A stretch of 64,000 nt of DNA from Streptomyces sp. Je 1-332 (GCF_040730185.1 NZ_CP160402.1:4960001-5024000); one strand, 5' to 3'. Positions 8,659 through 18,096 are shown, numbered from the stretch's first letter. The notes: a model not told the origin generated them from the sequence alone. Numbers and translations are program-made.

Positions 8659-9237
8659 TCACCGGGATTCGGCTTCGGACCGTTCGGCTTCGGATCGCTC
8701 GGCTTCGGGCCGTTCGCGCGTCGGCAGTTCGGCGGTGCAGGTGGCCCGTCCGTAGGAGCCGAACGCGGTGGCGCGCTGCCTGTGTTCACCCCGGACCGCC
8801 ACCGCACAGCTCGCCTCGCCGCCCTTCCTGCCGAGCTGGATGCTGACGGCCGGGTCCTTGCCGAGCGGTACGCGCACCGTCTTCTTCCACGGGAGTTCGA
8901 CACCTGCCTCGACGGTGGCGCTACCCTCCGAGCTGCGGGCCAGATACGAGACGTCGGCGTTGCCCGTGCCGGTGATGCGGTAGGTCACCGAAGCCGTCGG
9001 CACGGGTCTCTCCTCCGGCTCGTCGCCGCCGAGGAAGCCATACGTGACGCCGGCGGCGCAGATGCCGAACAGCGCCGCGCCCACGGCGACCACGCGCCGG
9101 TTCGAGATCTCGCCGACCACCTTCGCGTCGGCCATCGGCGGATACGCAATCTCCGCGTCCGTCATCTCCAGGTCCGTCATCTCATCCGCGATCTGCACAT
9201 CCGCCCTCTGCGCGTCCACCATCTTTTCGGTCGTCAT
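8659..9237 (-). CDS. MmpS-like membrane-anchored protein
   Basis: From the ATG at 9237 (MTTEKMVDAQ) the product is 192 residues: a polar N-terminus of about 45 residues, one membrane helix (VVAVGAALFGICAAGVTYGF), then a beta-rich extracytoplasmic domain (SVTYRITGTGNADVSYL) of the MmpS/DUF type with the late motif ATCTAEL. The C-terminus repeats EAERS, encoded by near-identical 15-bp units at about 8666-8711. MmpS proteins usually assist RND-type exporters; none is nearby, so its role is open. Confidence 0.65.
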   Translation of the reverse strand: MTTEKMVDAQRADVQIADEMTDLEMTDAEIAYPPMADAKVVGEISNRRVVAVGAALFGICAAGVTYGFLGGDEPEERPVPTASVTYRITGTGNADVSYLARSSEGSATVEAGVELPWKKTVRVPLGKDPAVSIQLGRKGGEASCAVAVRGEHRQRATAFGSYGRATCTAELPTRERPEAERSEAERSEAESR

Positions 9238-9560
9238 TTCCCCACCCCATGAGTGATTCGCGTAAGCGAGCGCCATTCGAAATCCGGCCGGTTATACAAC
9301 ACGTACGCGAAGGTCCACCAGGGGAAGAAGATTTCGGACCTATCACCAAGTGACCGTTATGTGCGGCGGGTTGACGCGCTGGAGAACGACTGCGTAGAAC
9401 TCTCGGCTGCTGATTGATCCATGTTTTCTGAGCCGCTCCAGGAATTCCTTGAGCGGTACTCGATCCTGCCCTCTTTCTGTTCTCGTTCTCTTCGCTTTCT
9501 GCTCGTGCGAGCGAACTGCGCGAATTTCCGAAAGAAGGCTCCGGAAGGGCAGTAGACACG
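9238..9560. promoter_or_regulatory. regulatory region upstream of the RHS toxin gene
   Basis: This 323-bp gap lies between divergent genes and is AT-richer than its surroundings. It contains a 24-bp imperfect palindrome at 9433-9456: CCGCTC, then AGGAATTCCT, then GAGCGG, with one mismatched pair between the blocks. Its symmetry and its position about 105 bp before the RHS start suggest an operator or RNA hairpin. No other gene was seen here. Confidence 0.45.
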
Positions 9561-12500
9561 GTGAGAAACGGATATCGAAGGCTGCTGGTCGGCCTTCTCG
9601 CGTCGGCGGTGGTGGGCACGGTGCTGCCCCAGGCCGCCCACGCGGAGACCGAGGAGAGACCGGCGCCTGTGCGGGCGCCGGCAGCGGACGAGGATGACGG
9701 CCCCCAGAAGGGCCCCAAGGTTCCGAGAACCCCGCCACGGAAGTACCCCAGCAACACCCCCGACCCCAAGGTCACCTACGGCGCTGGCGGGATCACCCTC
9801 GACGCCCCCGCCGTGGTGCACGGCACCGGCCCCGAACTGTCCTGGCCGAAGCCGAAGTTCACCTCCGGGAAGGGGAGGGGTGAGGCGCTCGGGGGTAAGG
9901 CTGTCGTCGGCTACCAGCTCCACCGCTCGACCCGCCCCGACTTCAAGGCGACCGCCGCCACCCTCGTGTCCCCGCTGGGCAAGGGCGCCACCTCGTACAG
10001 GGATACGACAGCCGAGCCGACCCGCGCGAACAGCGCCACGGAGACCGCGCGCCACTACTCGTACCGCCTCCTGGCCGAGACCAGGGACGGGCGGCTGCTC
10101 GCCTCACCGGTGCGCCGCGTGGGTGTGCCCAAGGCCGGGCACACGCTACGGGTCCTGCGGGCCGGCCAGTCGGACACCACGCTCTCCTCCTCCGAGCCGC
10201 GTACGAACCTGGACGAGAAGTGGCTGAGCGCCGGAACCGGCGACGGCACGTACGGCACCACGCGCGCGGCCCTGAAGTTCCCGACCGCCGGCATCCCCAA
10301 GAAGGCAGCCGTCCTCCAGGCCGAGCTGCGCCTGCGAACGGCGGCAGGGCAGCAGAAGGCCGGAAACAGGGCCCGGGGCCGGCTCGTCGAACTCAGCCCC
10401 CTCAAGCGCGAGTTCACCGAGAAGTCCGCCACCTGGGAGAAGGCGGGAGCCAAGGCTCAGTGGAGCGCGGACGGCGGTGACGTGTCGGCGCCCGTCGCCG
10501 ACACCGTCGGCCGCAGCGGCGCGTACACCTGGGACGTCACCTCGCTGGCCCGGCAGTGGGCGAAGCGCCCGAGCACCAACAAGGGTGTGCTTCTGAGCGC
10601 CGCCGACCAGGAGCCCACGCGCTTCCGGTCGAGCGAGGCACCGGAGGCGACGCAGCGACCCCAGCTCCGGGTCGTCACCGCGGAACCCACGCCCTGGGAC
10701 ACGTACTACGCACCGGACACGCCCACCCGCATGTCCGAGAACAACACGTACCCCGTGGATGTCACGGTCACCAACACCACGACGACCGCCTGGCCGGAGG
10801 GCGAGCGCGCGCTGTCGTACAAGTGGGCCCTGCCGGACGGCACGGACGCCACGACCGCCGACAACCAGCTGAAGGCGGACATCCCGGCCCTCGCGCCCGG
10901 TGCCACCGTGACCGTCAGCGCGACGGTCAAGTCGCCGTACACGGCCGACGGCAACCGGCGCTCCGGATACGCCCTCATCTGGGACATCCTCAACAAGGCC
11001 GACGGCAGCTGGCTCTCGCAGAAGCCGGGCATCGGCGGTCTGGAGCAGGCCACAGCCGTCGAGGACCCCACCGCGGACCGCGTCGGCATGGAGAAGCACC
11101 ACGCGTACACGGGCAAGAACACCGGCGCGGGCTCGACCCTGATGAACAACCTCGGCTCGGGCAACGCGGCGTGGTCGTACAACGCCTTCACGAACCCCGG
11201 CCGCGGCATCAACACCTTCGCGCGCTTCACGTACAACGCGCAGGACACCTCGGACAGCCAGCTCGGCCACGGCTGGTCGGCGCAGGCCGCGGGGCCCCTG
11301 CGGCTCGGCTCGATGCTCGACTTCCACCCGGACGCCGAACCCGGCGAGGCGTACGTCATCGACGGTGACGGCACGCAGCATCTGTTCCGCAAGCAGGGCG
11401 ACGGGAGTTGGAAGCCGTCGGCGGGCTACCGCTACCGCCTCACCGCCAAACCGGACGTCGTGAAGGTGTGCCAGACGGGCAGCAGCCCGGAGGTCCCGGA
11501 TGCCTGGACGCTGACCCGTCCGGACGGCACACGCTTCGTGATCGGCTGCGACGGCTACCTCACCTCGGTCGTCGACAAGAACGGCAACATCCAGAGCTAC
11601 GTCTACGAGCTGCGCGACTCCGGCAACCGCTGGGTCAAGTTCCTCAGGGAGATCAAGGACCCGGCGGGCCGCAGCTCCCTGAAGCTCGACTACTTCGGGG
11701 CGGGCGACGCCACGTACGGCTACATCGACGCCAAGGGCGAGAAGGCCTCGGGCACCGACCTGTGGAACCCGAGGATCTACGACCACGTGAAGTCCATGAC
11801 GGACGTCTCGGGCCGCAAGATCTCCTTCCTCTACACGGAGAAGGGCCAGCTCGGCCGCCTCACGGACGGGGATGGCGCGGCGCAGCCGAAGGTCTTCAAC
11901 TTCGGGTACGACGCGGCGCAGGGGAACAAGAACACCAAGCTGACCAAGGTCACGGACCCGCGCGGAAAGTCGACCGGCGTCGAGTACGCCGAAGGCCCCG
12001 ACTCCATGGCGTCGACCAAGACGATCACGGACAGGCTGCGCGCGACGACCGGATTCACGTACAAGCCGGCGGCGGGCAACGGCACCGAGACCAGCGCCAC
12101 CGACGCCGAGAAGCACGCGACGACGTACACCACGGATGCCCAGGACCGCCCGGTCAAGGTCACCAACGCCAAGTCGGAGACCACCAGGACGACATGGGAC
12201 GACGACCACAACGTCACGCTCCTGGAGGAGAACAACGGCGCGAAGACGGCGTACTGCTACGACGCGAGGACCGGCTACCCGCTCTGGGAGCGCTCGGCGG
12301 AGGAGAACAAGGGCGGTGTCCCCTCGGAGGCGGACTGCGCACCGGGCAAGGCTCCGGCGCACTCGACCCGCTACGAGTACAAGACCCGCGGGGACGGCTA
12401 CTCGGCCGACCTGGTCAAGAAGACCTCGGCGGAGGGCCGCGTCTGGCAGTTCGGCCATGACGCCAAGGGCAACCTGAAGACGGTCACGGACCCGAAGGGC

Positions 12501-15500
12501 GTCGCCTCGCCGGAGGAGGGCGACTACACGACGGCGTACGAGTACGACGCCTACGGCCAGTTGACGCGGGCGACGGACGCGAACGGCAATCCGACGGCGT
12601 ACAAGGACTTCGTCGCGGCGGGCTACCCGCGCACCACGACGGACGCACTGGCGAAGGTCACGACGACGGAGTACGACGCGCGCGGCCAGGTGACGGAGGT
12701 CGTCGACGCGCTCGGCAAGAAGACGACTCAGACGTACGACGGCTTCGGACGCCCGCTGGTGTCGAAGACGCCGAAGGACCAGGCAGCGGGCGTGTTCATC
12801 ACGACCCCGGCGCCGGAGTACGACGCGAACGACAACGTGACGAAGTCGACGGCGCCGAACGGGGCCGTTTCGACGGCGAGTTATGACGACGCGGACCAGG
12901 TCGTGTCGGCCACCGCGCCCAAGGACTCGGACACGTCCGGGGAGCGGAGGACGGCGTACACGTACGACAGCGTAGGCAACCTCAAGACGACGACGGAGCC
13001 GAAGGGCACGGCGACGCCTTCGATCCCCGACGACTACGTCACGACGAACTCCTACGACGAGATCTACCAGCTCACGTCCGTGGTGAACGCCAAGAAGGAC
13101 AAGGTCAGTTACGTCTACGACGGGGTCGGTAACCCGGTCCGCGTCATCGACCCCAAGAAGAACGCGACCCCTTCGCCCGACGACTACACGACGAAGACCG
13201 ACTACGACATGAACCACCGTGTCGTTGCGGTCGGCGACGCCGCGGGCCGCACGGTCAAGCAGGCGTACGACAAGGACTCCCTGACCGTCTCCACGACGGA
13301 CGCGGAGGAGAACACGACCAGGCACCACTACGACGAGCGCGGAAAGCTCGCGGTGGTGGAGACCCCGCACGAGGGCACGACGGTCCGTACGACGAAGTTC
13401 GGCTACGACGAGGTCGGCAACCAGATCAAGGTCTTCACGCCGAGGGGCGTGGCGACGGAGGGTGAGCCGGACGACTTCGTCGCGGAGACGACGTACGACC
13501 CCTTGAACCGCCCTTCCCGCCAGATCCAGCCGTACGACCCGAAGGACCCCCGCTACAACAGGAAGGTCTGGTCGGAGACGACGTACGACGCGGTGGGCCG
13601 GGTGCAGAAGACGTCGATGCCGCCATCCGAGGGCGAGACGACGCGCAACGACACCACGTACGGCTACTACGACAACGGCTGGGTGAAGACGTCGCAGGAC
13701 GTGTGGGACATCCGCACGACGTACGACTACAACGCCCTCGGCCAGCAGACGGCCCGCCAGCTGACGTCGGCCGGCGGCTCGACGAGCCGGACCATGCGCT
13801 GGGGCCACTACCCCGACGGCAAGCTCAAGTCGCGTGACGACGACGGCATTCCGGTCGGGGCGAGTGAGCTGGTGGCGTACGAGTCCCAGGCTCGCGCGGG
13901 CAAGGGAACGGAGTCGTCCCCGCACACCTGGAAGCTGCCGATCGCGAAGGCGGGCACGTACACGGCGTACGCGGAGACCGGGAGGTCTGGGAAGTCCGGG
14001 AAGTCCGGGAAGTGGACGAAGCTCGGCACGGCCACCTACAAGAAGGGCGAGAACGCCGACCTGAAGGCGCCCGCGGACACCGTGAAGCTGGTCCGCGACA
14101 ACGCGGCGGAGAAGGCGGCGGACACGGAGCGCAAGCGCTTCGCGTACGCGTACGACACCAACGGCAACCTGACGTCGATCGACGACACCTCGACGGGTAC
14201 GAAGGTCGACGCGTACACGATGTCGTACACGGGCCTGAACCAGGTCGAGAAGGTCGCGGAGGCGCTGGCGGGCCAGGAGAAGAAGACCACCTCCTACACG
14301 TACGACGCGAACGGCCAGCCGGAGACGCTCAAGCACCCGGACCAGTACGCGAAGTACACGTACGACCTGCGCGAGTTGGTGAAGACGGCGACGGTGGGCA
14401 AGTCGGCGTCGGACGCCTCACCGAAGGTCACGTCGTACGACTACACGTACCGGGGCGAGCGGAAGACGGAGACCAAGGCCAACAAGAACAAGGTCGACTA
14501 CTCCTACTACCTGGACGGTGCGCTCAAGTCCCAGACGGAGAAGAAGCCGGACGGCACGACGCTCGTCTCCTCGCACACCTACGCCTATGACGCGAACGGC
14601 AACAAGGCGCAGGACGTGGCGAAGAAGATGAACGCCGACGACCACGCGAAGTACATGTCGTCGACGACGTCCTACACCTACGACCCGGCGGACCGCCTGG
14701 CCAAGTCCGTCCGTACCGGGGACGGCGCGGGCACGGAGACCTACGTCCACGACGACAACGCGAACGTCATCTCGCAGACGGTCAAGGGAAAGACGACGAC
14801 GTTCGGCTACGACCGCAACCGTCTGCTGAAGACGACGACGGGCGGCGCGTCGGCCTCGCACACGTACGACGCCTTCGGCCGCCAGGAGTCGGTGACGTCG
14901 GGCGGCAAGGTCATCGAGCGCAACGCGTACGACGGCTTCGACCGCGTGAAGCAGCACGAGAAGGCGGACGCGTCGAGCGGCGCCCTGAAGACGACGAAGT
15001 ACGCGTACGACCCGCTGGACCGCACGTCGTCACGGACGGACGCGGGAGGCAAGTCGACGGACTACACGTACCTCGGCATGTCGGGCGAGGTCCTGGGCGA
15101 GGAGGTCGCCGGCAAGCTGACGAAGTCGTACCAGTACGGCCCGTGGGGAGACCGCCTCTCGCAGATCAAGCACGGTGCCGCCGACGGCGGGGCGGAGGAG
15201 TCGTCCTACTACGGCTACAACAGCCACACGGACGTCGAGACGCTGACCGACAAGGACGGCAACACGAAGGCGACGTACGGCTATTCGGCGTACGGGTCTG
15301 ACGATGCCGCCGACTTCACGGGCATCGACAAGCCGGACGCGGGCAACCCCACGAAGGACGCGTACAACCCGTACCGCTTCAACTCGAAGCGCTGGGACGC
15401 GGCTTCGGCGACGTATGACATGGGGTTCCGGGATTACAGTCCGGGGCTCAATCGGTTCACTACTCGGGATATGTACAACGGGGCTGCCGCCGACATGCGG

Positions 15501-16391
15501 TTGGGGGCCGATCCTTACACCAGCAACCGGTACGCGTTCACGGGAGGCAATCCGACCAGTCTCGTAGAGATGGACGGGCACGTGCCGTGCGCAGACGGGA
15601 TCAAGGGCGCGTGCGGTGGCGGAGCGTCCAGTGCCGGAGCCTGGTGCATGGTCTGCGTGGCCAACCTCAATCCGGGCATGAACAAGCCGCGTGCCCATGC
15701 GCCCAAGGTGGCCAACGAGGATCTTCGGAATATCATCGGAGAGCTCTACGCTCGTAAGCAAGTTCCTGACAGCAGTGTTACGGGCGACGGTCGTACGGCT
15801 ACCGCACTGATCGCTGAATACAATACGGGCAAGCCTGTCGGAAAGTGGCACGTGGAGAAGGCTTCCAACAAGCTGGCCGGATTGGCGGATCTCTTGGAGA
15901 AGGACAGAAAGGCAAGACTCAATGGTGGCAACGGTCTGCTCTCCAATGCCGATCTCAAGGTCGCCGGGGCCGAGGCTGATGGCCTGTGGAAGGCACTCAA
16001 TTCGCGAGATGTGACCGGTGCCGTGACCGCTCATGTGCAATCCAGTCCGAACACTCTCGGGGCCGTGCGGAAGAACAGGAAGTCCATCGTCGGCTCGGCA
16101 GCGATGTCGGAGATCACAGGGCAGGGCTTCGAGCAGCACCACCCGAAGGCCGCGCCCCGTCCTGTGGGGCAACCGACCAAGCTCGGTGGCGGGTACAAGG
16201 CCTTTGGTCTGGCCGGCGCCGGAGCCGGCGTCGTGGCACAAGCCCCCAGCTACATCCGGCAATTCGGAGTCGTAGGGGGAGCCTGGGAGATCGTGAAGGA
16301 CTCCATAGATCCGTTCGGTTTCCATGAGGCGGTGGAGCCGCCGAGCGGCTCGGGCGGGATCTGTGATCCTTCTTCCGGGAACTGTGCGTAG
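9561..16391 (+). CDS. secreted RHS/YD-repeat polymorphic toxin with DNRLRE domain
   Basis: The 2276-residue protein has a signal peptide (residues 1-28, ending QAAHA), a DNRLRE-type domain at about 195-375, an Ig-like segment at about 380-500, then tens of YD repeats (about 750-1915) that should form the hollow RHS shell. The RHS core is at about 1937-2007 (GFRDYSPGLNRFTTRDMY, YAFTGGNPTSLVEMDGH). The variable C-terminal toxin region (about 2008-2276) begins VANEDLRNIIGELYAR and ends in a Gly/Ala-rich hydrophobic stretch before a Cys-containing tail. I do not recognise the toxin activity. GTG start at 9561; RBS weak. Candidate immunity genes follow. Codon use changes near 15415. Confidence 0.93.
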   Translation: MRNGYRRLLVGLLASAVVGTVLPQAAHAETEERPAPVRAPAADEDDGPQKGPKVPRTPPRKYPSNTPDPKVTYGAGGITLDAPAVVHGTGPELSWPKPKFTSGKGRGEALGGKAVVGYQLHRSTRPDFKATAATLVSPLGKGATSYRDTTAEPTRANSATETARHYSYRLLAETRDGRLLASPVRRVGVPKAGHTLRVLRAGQSDTTLSSSEPRTNLDEKWLSAGTGDGTYGTTRAALKFPTAGIPKKAAVLQAELRLRTAAGQQKAGNRARGRLVELSPLKREFTEKSATWEKAGAKAQWSADGGDVSAPVADTVGRSGAYTWDVTSLARQWAKRPSTNKGVLLSAADQEPTRFRSSEAPEATQRPQLRVVTAEPTPWDTYYAPDTPTRMSENNTYPVDVTVTNTTTTAWPEGERALSYKWALPDGTDATTADNQLKADIPALAPGATVTVSATVKSPYTADGNRRSGYALIWDILNKADGSWLSQKPGIGGLEQATAVEDPTADRVGMEKHHAYTGKNTGAGSTLMNNLGSGNAAWSYNAFTNPGRGINTFARFTYNAQDTSDSQLGHGWSAQAAGPLRLGSMLDFHPDAEPGEAYVIDGDGTQHLFRKQGDGSWKPSAGYRYRLTAKPDVVKVCQTGSSPEVPDAWTLTRPDGTRFVIGCDGYLTSVVDKNGNIQSYVYELRDSGNRWVKFLREIKDPAGRSSLKLDYFGAGDATYGYIDAKGEKASGTDLWNPRIYDHVKSMTDVSGRKISFLYTEKGQLGRLTDGDGAAQPKVFNFGYDAAQGNKNTKLTKVTDPRGKSTGVEYAEGPDSMASTKTITDRLRATTGFTYKPAAGNGTETSATDAEKHATTYTTDAQDRPVKVTNAKSETTRTTWDDDHNVTLLEENNGAKTAYCYDARTGYPLWERSAEENKGGVPSEADCAPGKAPAHSTRYEYKTRGDGYSADLVKKTSAEGRVWQFGHDAKGNLKTVTDPKGVASPEEGDYTTAYEYDAYGQLTRATDANGNPTAYKDFVAAGYPRTTTDALAKVTTTEYDARGQVTEVVDALGKKTTQTYDGFGRPLVSKTPKDQAAGVFITTPAPEYDANDNVTKSTAPNGAVSTASYDDADQVVSATAPKDSDTSGERRTAYTYDSVGNLKTTTEPKGTATPSIPDDYVTTNSYDEIYQLTSVVNAKKDKVSYVYDGVGNPVRVIDPKKNATPSPDDYTTKTDYDMNHRVVAVGDAAGRTVKQAYDKDSLTVSTTDAEENTTRHHYDERGKLAVVETPHEGTTVRTTKFGYDEVGNQIKVFTPRGVATEGEPDDFVAETTYDPLNRPSRQIQPYDPKDPRYNRKVWSETTYDAVGRVQKTSMPPSEGETTRNDTTYGYYDNGWVKTSQDVWDIRTTYDYNALGQQTARQLTSAGGSTSRTMRWGHYPDGKLKSRDDDGIPVGASELVAYESQARAGKGTESSPHTWKLPIAKAGTYTAYAETGRSGKSGKSGKWTKLGTATYKKGENADLKAPADTVKLVRDNAAEKAADTERKRFAYAYDTNGNLTSIDDTSTGTKVDAYTMSYTGLNQVEKVAEALAGQEKKTTSYTYDANGQPETLKHPDQYAKYTYDLRELVKTATVGKSASDASPKVTSYDYTYRGERKTETKANKNKVDYSYYLDGALKSQTEKKPDGTTLVSSHTYAYDANGNKAQDVAKKMNADDHAKYMSSTTSYTYDPADRLAKSVRTGDGAGTETYVHDDNANVISQTVKGKTTTFGYDRNRLLKTTTGGASASHTYDAFGRQESVTSGGKVIERNAYDGFDRVKQHEKADASSGALKTTKYAYDPLDRTSSRTDAGGKSTDYTYLGMSGEVLGEEVAGKLTKSYQYGPWGDRLSQIKHGAADGGAEESSYYGYNSHTDVETLTDKDGNTKATYGYSAYGSDDAADFTGIDKPDAGNPTKDAYNPYRFNSKRWDAASATYDMGFRDYSPGLNRFTTRDMYNGAAADMRLGADPYTSNRYAFTGGNPTSLVEMDGHVPCADGIKGACGGGASSAGAWCMVCVANLNPGMNKPRAHAPKVANEDLRNIIGELYARKQVPDSSVTGDGRTATALIAEYNTGKPVGKWHVEKASNKLAGLADLLEKDRKARLNGGNGLLSNADLKVAGAEADGLWKALNSRDVTGAVTAHVQSSPNTLGAVRKNRKSIVGSAAMSEITGQGFEQHHPKAAPRPVGQPTKLGGGYKAFGLAGAGAGVVAQAPSYIRQFGVVGGAWEIVKDSIDPFGFHEAVEPPSGSGGICDPSSGNCA

Positions 16392-16416
16392 CGGGAAAAC
16401 TCACCATTCGTAAAGA

Positions 16417-16451
16417 GCCTGCCGGGTGTACGTCACGTATGCCCGGCAGGC
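16417..16451 (+). terminator. hairpin after the RHS gene
   Basis: GCCTGCCGGG (16417-16426) pairs perfectly with CCCGGCAGGC (16442-16451) across a 15-base loop, 25 bp past the RHS stop. It could end or attenuate the RHS transcript before the adjacent small gene. No T-run. Confidence 0.6.
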
Positions 16452-16473
16452 CTCCAGATGCGTTGGAATCGAC

Positions 16474-16917
16474 ATGGAACCCATTCCTTTCTCTGAAATT
16501 GTCGGCGAATTCCTTCGGCTTGTGCCCAAAGGGTCTGAAGTGCTGCGGGAGTTGCCCGACGAGGTGAGAAGCGAATTTGAGCAGTGGTCCACGGGGGTGG
16601 ACCTGTACGATTTCCTGTCCCGCGCGTTCATGCGTCCCGTCCTGTTGCCGGAACTCTTCGCGGATCATCCTGATGACGAGTTGCTTAAAGGGAGTTTTGC
16701 CTTTATCGAAGGGCTTGCCCTGAGTGAGGACGAATATGTGCAGGGAGCGCTTAATTTCGAGGTCTATGATCAGTTCCTTAGAGGGAAGAGAATTCTGGGT
16801 CGAGCCGATTCCCTGTTGCGTCCCGTGGCACGGGAAGGCCTCAATTCCCTCCTGGCGAACACTTACGGTGTATGGGGTGGCGTCGATGAAGCGCTGGCGA
16901 CGTTCAACTGGGACTGA
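16474..16917 (+). CDS. candidate cognate immunity protein of the RHS toxin
   Basis: An acidic 147-residue protein (MEPIPFSEIVGEFLRLVPKG) with no signal peptide, immediately downstream of the toxin gene. Size, acidity, cytoplasmic location and position are those expected of an immunity protein. The ATG at 16474 is preferred to the GTG at 16426, which lies in the terminator stem; only a weak GGA precedes it. Codon use is less GC-biased than in core genes, like the toxin tip. The family is not recognised (possibly the DUF7674 group). Function is inferred from context. Confidence 0.65.
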   Translation: MEPIPFSEIVGEFLRLVPKGSEVLRELPDEVRSEFEQWSTGVDLYDFLSRAFMRPVLLPELFADHPDDELLKGSFAFIEGLALSEDEYVQGALNFEVYDQFLRGKRILGRADSLLRPVAREGLNSLLANTYGVWGGVDEALATFNWD

Positions 16918-16936
16918 CGTGTACGCGCTGGTGGCC

Positions 16937-17104
16937 ACGCCTGAGTCGGGTCGATGGTTGTACGGGACGTAAGCCTTGTTCCTGTGAGAAGAGGCACGGC
17001 TCGGAGCCGTCACGGTAGAGAGATGACTTCCGCTTCGTAGGGGGAAGATGTGTCGCGCGCCCCCTGTACCGCTGAGTCGAAGGGGTGGGAGCCATGGACG
17101 GTGA
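16937..17104 (+). repeat. duplicated upstream region, copy A (copy B at 19281-19448)
   Basis: About 168 bp can be aligned with 19281-19448, including the CGCCTGAG start, the TGTGAGAAG-GGCAC block, GAGCCGTCACG and the GGGGTGGGAG-CATGGACGGTGA translation start. In copy B this segment leads into the gene at 19437. In copy A the gene is missing after about four codons and the sequence joins a SUKH C-terminal fragment. Confidence 0.75.
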
Positions 17105-17120
17105 AGCTCCGGGGCGTGGC

Positions 17121-17333
17121 AAGTGGACATGAGCAACATCGGAATTTATCTACCGCGTCCTGACGGACCCGGATTTCGAGCCGTTCTCGATCGCCTGGAT
17201 GTTCACCGGGGACCACCTGGCTATACCGAAACCGGGGCAAGGAAGAGACGCTCGTCGCCCGCTGGTGACGCCAGACAGCGGCCACCACATGAAGATCACG
17301 ATCTACAGCTGGAGTACTAGAAGGGGAATATAG
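17121..17333 (+). pseudogene. C-terminal remnant of a SUKH immunity gene
   Basis: From AAGTGGACATG onward this matches the end of the SUKH gene at 20710 (there at 21116-21210). One extra base after GACATGAGC shifts the frame. After that, frame 17142 reads EFIYRVLTDPDFEPFSIAW, then diverges and stops at TAG 17331-17333, directly before the TTG of the next gene. It is fused to the 5' region of a different gene (copy A repeat), so this is a recombination scar. Not expected to make a functional SUKH protein. Confidence 0.7.
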
Positions 17334-17854
17334 TTGGCGACGCTTTCAGAGATAGCAGCCCTGCTGGGTGAACCACGGTTCAACTGGTCCGATCCGACTC
17401 TTTGGGTCGAACTGGAGCGGGAAATCGGAATCGAATTCCCAGTGGATTTCCGTAGGATCGTGGACGCCTACGGTTCTATCGCAATCAACCGGCAATTGTA
17501 TCTGAAGCACCCGGCCAGCCATCTTCTGCACAGTCTGAGCGAGAACATCCGGGAGGACCTTGAATTCTGGCGCGAGGAGGACATGGCGGAGTACCTGCCT
17601 AGCGAGTAGGAGGCAGACCGGGGGAGTTGTTGCCGGTGCTTTCGGCTACGACGGGGGAAATGGTCTTCCTGCGTGTACCGGACGAGCCCTCGTCGCCCTG
17701 GCGCGTCTTGGTCCAGGAGTTCGATAGCCCGGCCTGGGTGCTGCTTGAGATGAAGTTCAGCGATTGGCTGCTCGCCTACCTCAGAGGTGATGACGTGACA
17801 GTCTGCTCCCGCAACCTCGCGCCCGACCATCCGTTTTACGAACCTCTGCCTTGA
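17334..17854 (+). pseudogene. SUKH (SMI1/KNR4) family immunity gene with single-base frameshift
   Basis: Frame 1 (17334-17609) gives a SUKH N-terminus (WVELEREIGIEFPVDFRRI, VDAYGS) and ends YLPSE-stop. Frame 2 continues at 17609 with GGRPGELLPVLSATTGEM and runs to 17854, ending DWLLAYLRGDDVTVC and PFYEPLP. Restoring one base after TA at 17607-17608 would read GAG TAY GGA GGC, E-Y-G-G, and give one intact protein of about 173 residues. The TTG start has AAGGGG 7 bp upstream. Either a recent inactivating deletion or a sequencing error. Confidence 0.8.
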
Positions 17855-18033
17855 GGCACTCGTGAAGCTCCCCCGTACCCTGGTGGCAGGGGAGCATTCG
17901 ACGATGAGTGGGGTCAGGGTCGACTCGGGAGCATGTCCGAATAGCTGTTCTCCAGGCGTCCAAAGGCGAGCGAGGCAAGGGGATGCACGGCCGCTGATCT
18001 CCCCCGTGGTTTTCGGTGACTTGCTGGAGTTTT

Positions 18034-18073
18034 GAGTGTGGGTGAATATCGTCCCCGATATTCACCCACACTC
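18034..18073 (+). terminator. perfect 18-bp stem, 4-base loop hairpin
   Basis: GAGTGTGGGTGAATATCG (18034-18051) pairs without mismatch with 18056-18073 around the loop TCCC, followed by TTTCTAT on the plus strand. It ends transcription from the SUKH pseudogene side or attenuates the SUKH gene that starts 23 bp downstream. The rest of the gap 17855-18033 shows no gene. Confidence 0.8.
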
Positions 18074-18096
18074 TTTCTATCTGAGAGGCTTATGAT

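Noticed and set aside
6447..8903. 818-codon minus-strand frame over the GH20 and neighbouring genes
   Set aside because: It is Arg/Pro-rich low-complexity sequence antisense to three genes with better coding evidence.
10146..14336. 1396-codon open frame on the minus strand opposite the RHS gene
   Set aside because: It is Arg/Val/Leu-rich with no domain and arises because the RHS gene's GC-rich third positions remove stops on the other strand.
16426..16473. GTG 16426 as the start of the candidate immunity gene
   Set aside because: It is within the terminator stem 16417-16451, and the extra residues have no sign of conservation.
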